Shown here in pieces: positions 22,060-23,809 of a DNA stretch of 23,809 bases. The translations under genes and the position numbers were made by a program. The DNA comes from CAZRIZ01 sp964625885 (GTDB lineage Bacteria > Patescibacteriota > Saccharimonadia > Saccharimonadales > Saccharimonadaceae). The DNA lies in NCBI GenBank assembly GCA_964625885.1, contig CAZVBM010000012.1, positions 1 to 23,809 of the forward strand, given 5' to 3'. A model generated the notes under the pieces. That model worked only from the letters and a program-made list of their open reading frames with translations, was not told where the DNA came from and searched no databases. Every line of letters begins with the position of its first letter. Position 1 is the first letter of the stretch.

Positions 22060-23602
22060 CTAGAGTTTTGTCGATATATTCAATGTTCCAAGCTACCGAC
22101 TTAAGGTTAGATTTTATAGACGTTTCAGACAAGCCAATACCAAACAGTGCATATTCATTCAACCGGCTTATATTAAGGCCTTCTATTGGGTCGAGTATCT
22201 GTCCTATAAATGGAGATAACGTATTGTCAAAGGTATCACGTTTCTTCTTGAGCTGTTGCTCAAGAAGCCCACGGATCGCTTTGTCTATCTCGCCATACAC
22301 GTAGTTATAATAGTCTTCTGATCCTTTATTTCTATTCAGTAGTCCAGCAGCGTATACTCTCATGATGTGATAATTTGCAGATGTAGAAAATACATGAACA
22401 TTAAGTGCGTCTGCCACCAGACTGAGCTTTGCGAGTTCTTCTATAGTTCGGGACGCTTGATGGTCGTATCCATTAACCATCAGTGTTGTCCCTATATCAC
22501 CTAGTGCCTTCGTAACATCGCCGGGAACAGTTGAGCCTCCTTCTTTAATATTTAGCAGACACAATTCCGTAAGGGCTTTTACTGGGTATGTGACCAAGCC
22601 GTTCACACCCTTTGTCATTCTAGGCGCACCTTTTATATTTACTTTTGATGCTTGTACGGCAATATTTCTCCAACAATCAACAATAAAAGGGTGTAAAACT
22701 ATTTTTAATTCTGGCTTGTTGGATAAGTTAGCGAGCAGTTTAAATTCTGTATAAATGAAATACATAAGTGGGTCATTATCATCATGATAGTCTTTACGTT
22801 GATATAAATAGTTAAGTACAATCGCCGTTATTGACCTCATGGCATTTCTTGACTGCTCTATCTCGCTATTGTTTATAGCTTTAAGAGCAATCTCACGAAG
22901 CGGCAATAAATTACTTTTAACGTAGTCTGTTATAGAATCGTCTACTCTGAAATAGCTCGTACTGTTCGCTACTTCCCTTGTATTTGGAGATATCGCATTC
23001 ATTTGACGGATACGTCGTCTGGTAAGTCGTGGAATAGCTTTTTTCGTCCAGCCAACAATTCTATCTTGTTCAGGAATTAATACACTGTTCAGAGGATTAG
23101 ATAAAAATATCGACCTACGCCACAAGAACAATATAACTATAAACAAGAGTACAAGCTGTAAACTCGACGCGTAAGCAATGAAATTCGATGCTTTGTTTAT
23201 CAAAAAGTATGCATTGTACACGACCAGAGTTACTGAATATAGAAAAGCTGTTATAAATACGTGATCACTCTTCAGATAGTCTAAGAATTTTGGAGAATAC
23301 CGCTCAGATATTTTATCTAGTGGTATAAGTATCAGAGAAAAGAAAATGGCGACAATAGTACCAGCCACGGATAAGACGACCGAAAAGACTTCTTGATACT
23401 TTTCGCTCATTTGCTCTTGTGAGCCGTAATATGTCAAAAGTGCGATTACAGAGATGAAACAGGCTATTAAAAATAGTACTAGGAGTCTGATGGTTTTAGG
23501 TAACACCTTATGTCGAACACGCCAAGCAAATACCTCATATCTTGAGAAAACATAATATACGGCTTTAAACCAAAAACTAATTAACCGTTCTCGAAGTGTC
23601 AT
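21998..23602 (-). CDS. Four-helix membrane protein with large soluble domain, DUF2254-like layout
   Basis: 534 residues, unknown function. Four hydrophobic segments lie at about 38-59, 72-95, 113-134 and 143-163. The block TIVAIFFSLILIPLDKISER, followed by YSPKFLDYLKSD and a helix ITAFLYSVTLVVY, resembles the core of DUF2254 proteins (FSLTLVALQ-type helix, SPRLL-type loop, TFxY helix); I am only moderately sure. The remaining 370 residues form a helical cytoplasmic domain without recognisable catalytic motifs. The coding DNA is visibly more AT-rich and uses different codons than its neighbours, which suggests acquisition. No Shine-Dalgarno precedes the ATG at 23602. The tail (GDQARAGLG) may be a frameshift product; see the overlapping frame. 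Confidence 0.75.
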   Translation of the reverse strand: MTLRERLISFWFKAVYYVFSRYEVFAWRVRHKVLPKTIRLLVLFLIACFISVIALLTYYGSQEQMSEKYQEVFSVVLSVAGTIVAIFFSLILIPLDKISERYSPKFLDYLKSDHVFITAFLYSVTLVVYNAYFLINKASNFIAYASSLQLVLLFIVILFLWRRSIFLSNPLNSVLIPEQDRIVGWTKKAIPRLTRRRIRQMNAISPNTREVANSTSYFRVDDSITDYVKSNLLPLREIALKAINNSEIEQSRNAMRSITAIVLNYLYQRKDYHDDNDPLMYFIYTEFKLLANLSNKPELKIVLHPFIVDCWRNIAVQASKVNIKGAPRMTKGVNGLVTYPVKALTELCLLNIKEGGSTVPGDVTKALGDIGTTLMVNGYDHQASRTIEELAKLSLVADALNVHVFSTSANYHIMRVYAAGLLNRNKGSEDYYNYVYGEIDKAIRGLLEQQLKKKRDTFDNTLSPFIGQILDPIEGLNISRLNEYALFGIGLSETSIKSNLKSVAWNIEYIDKTLDALTDEYTKYWGDQARAGLG

Positions 23603-23608
23603 ATGTAT

Positions 23609-23638
23609 AGTATCTAATTAAGATATGTACTCTAGCAA
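23609..23638 (-). promoter_or_regulatory. Possible promoter giving a leaderless mRNA
   Basis: Minus strand TTGCTA (23633-23638), 18-base spacer, GATACT (23609-23614), ending 6 bases before the ATG at 23602. Weak -10 match; offered because no RBS exists upstream of that start. Confidence 0.35.
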
Positions 23639-23746
23639 GCATAAGGGTTTAAGAGAAATTGGTCATGGAACCCTGTCAGCTTTTCAACCTTACAGTCGCA
23701 CACGGGGCGACTGGTCACGGTTAGAACCAAACAACAGGGGTGAAAT

Positions 23747-23772
23747 GAAAAAACCGCCCTTTCGGACGGTTC
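23747..23772 (-). terminator. Minus-strand terminator of a gene beyond the right edge
   Basis: Read on the minus strand, AACCGTCC (23771-23764), loop GAAA and GGGCGGTT (23759-23752, one mismatch) run into TTTTTT. The bases between it and the DUF2254-like gene (23640-23746), and the last 37 bases of the window, show no supported gene. Confidence 0.75.
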
Positions 23773-23809
23773 CATCGATTTTGTACCTTTTGGTGACAAT
23801 TGGTACTTT

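Noticed and set aside
23640..23740. tRNA or tmRNA fragment (GGTTCTAACC on the minus strand resembles a T-arm)
   Set aside because: The flanking stem does not pair and no acceptor, D or anticodon arms can be formed.

Overview
The window looks like chromosomal DNA from a Candidate Phyla Radiation / Patescibacteria genome, most likely Saccharibacteria-like. The reasons are compact gene packing, short intergenic regions, many small membrane proteins of unknown function, a yebC-ruvC neighbourhood carrying a lamin-tail surface protein, and a SipW/TasA-type secretion cluster. The lineage is inferred from gene content, because no rRNA or other phylogenetic marker is present. The code is standard: TGA ends several genes in tight ATGA overlaps.

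Left part (1-11000). A 5'-truncated family-4-type glycosyltransferase (+) ends at a strong terminator. It is followed by a small 4-TM protein (-), a Cys/His-containing small protein (+) and a membrane-anchored protein (+) with an ideal promoter, RBS and terminator. A minus-strand amino-acid ABC transporter follows, with binding protein and permease fused in one chain and the ATPase overlapping it. Next, also on the minus strand, are a TM2-like protein, a membrane protein of unknown function translationally coupled to a DUF1846 protein, and the group yebC - lamin-tail/Cys-repeat surface protein - ruvC.

Middle (11000-15800). A plus-strand trio holds a multi-TM protein, a free-standing ATP-cone protein and a pyridine-nucleotide-disulfide-oxidoreductase homologue that has lost its redox cysteines. 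A 3-Cys archaeal-type 1-Cys-Prx-family peroxiredoxin (-) follows. Then comes a membrane-anchored collagen-like protein (-), interrupted by a 100-N assembly gap and by three in-frame stop codons.

Right part (15850-23809). A minus-strand operon (TasA/camelysin-like secreted protein, secreted protein with two CBM-like modules, SipW-type signal peptidase, DUF5305 protein) looks like a surface-fibre biogenesis unit. Divergent from it is an ECF sigma factor with a 3-TM partner, followed by a DUF2202 ferritin-like protein and a small secreted YckD/DUF2680-like protein. The same ECF-type promoter motif (TGAAAT-N16/17-YGTA) lies before the sigma gene and before each of the last two genes, so this appears to be a small autoregulated envelope-stress regulon. 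The window ends with a more AT-rich 534-residue membrane protein (DUF2254-like layout) whose 3' end runs into a different reading frame that looks like a continuing or remnant coding region. No tRNA, rRNA, CRISPR array or insertion sequence was seen. No stretch longer than 300 bases lacks a gene.
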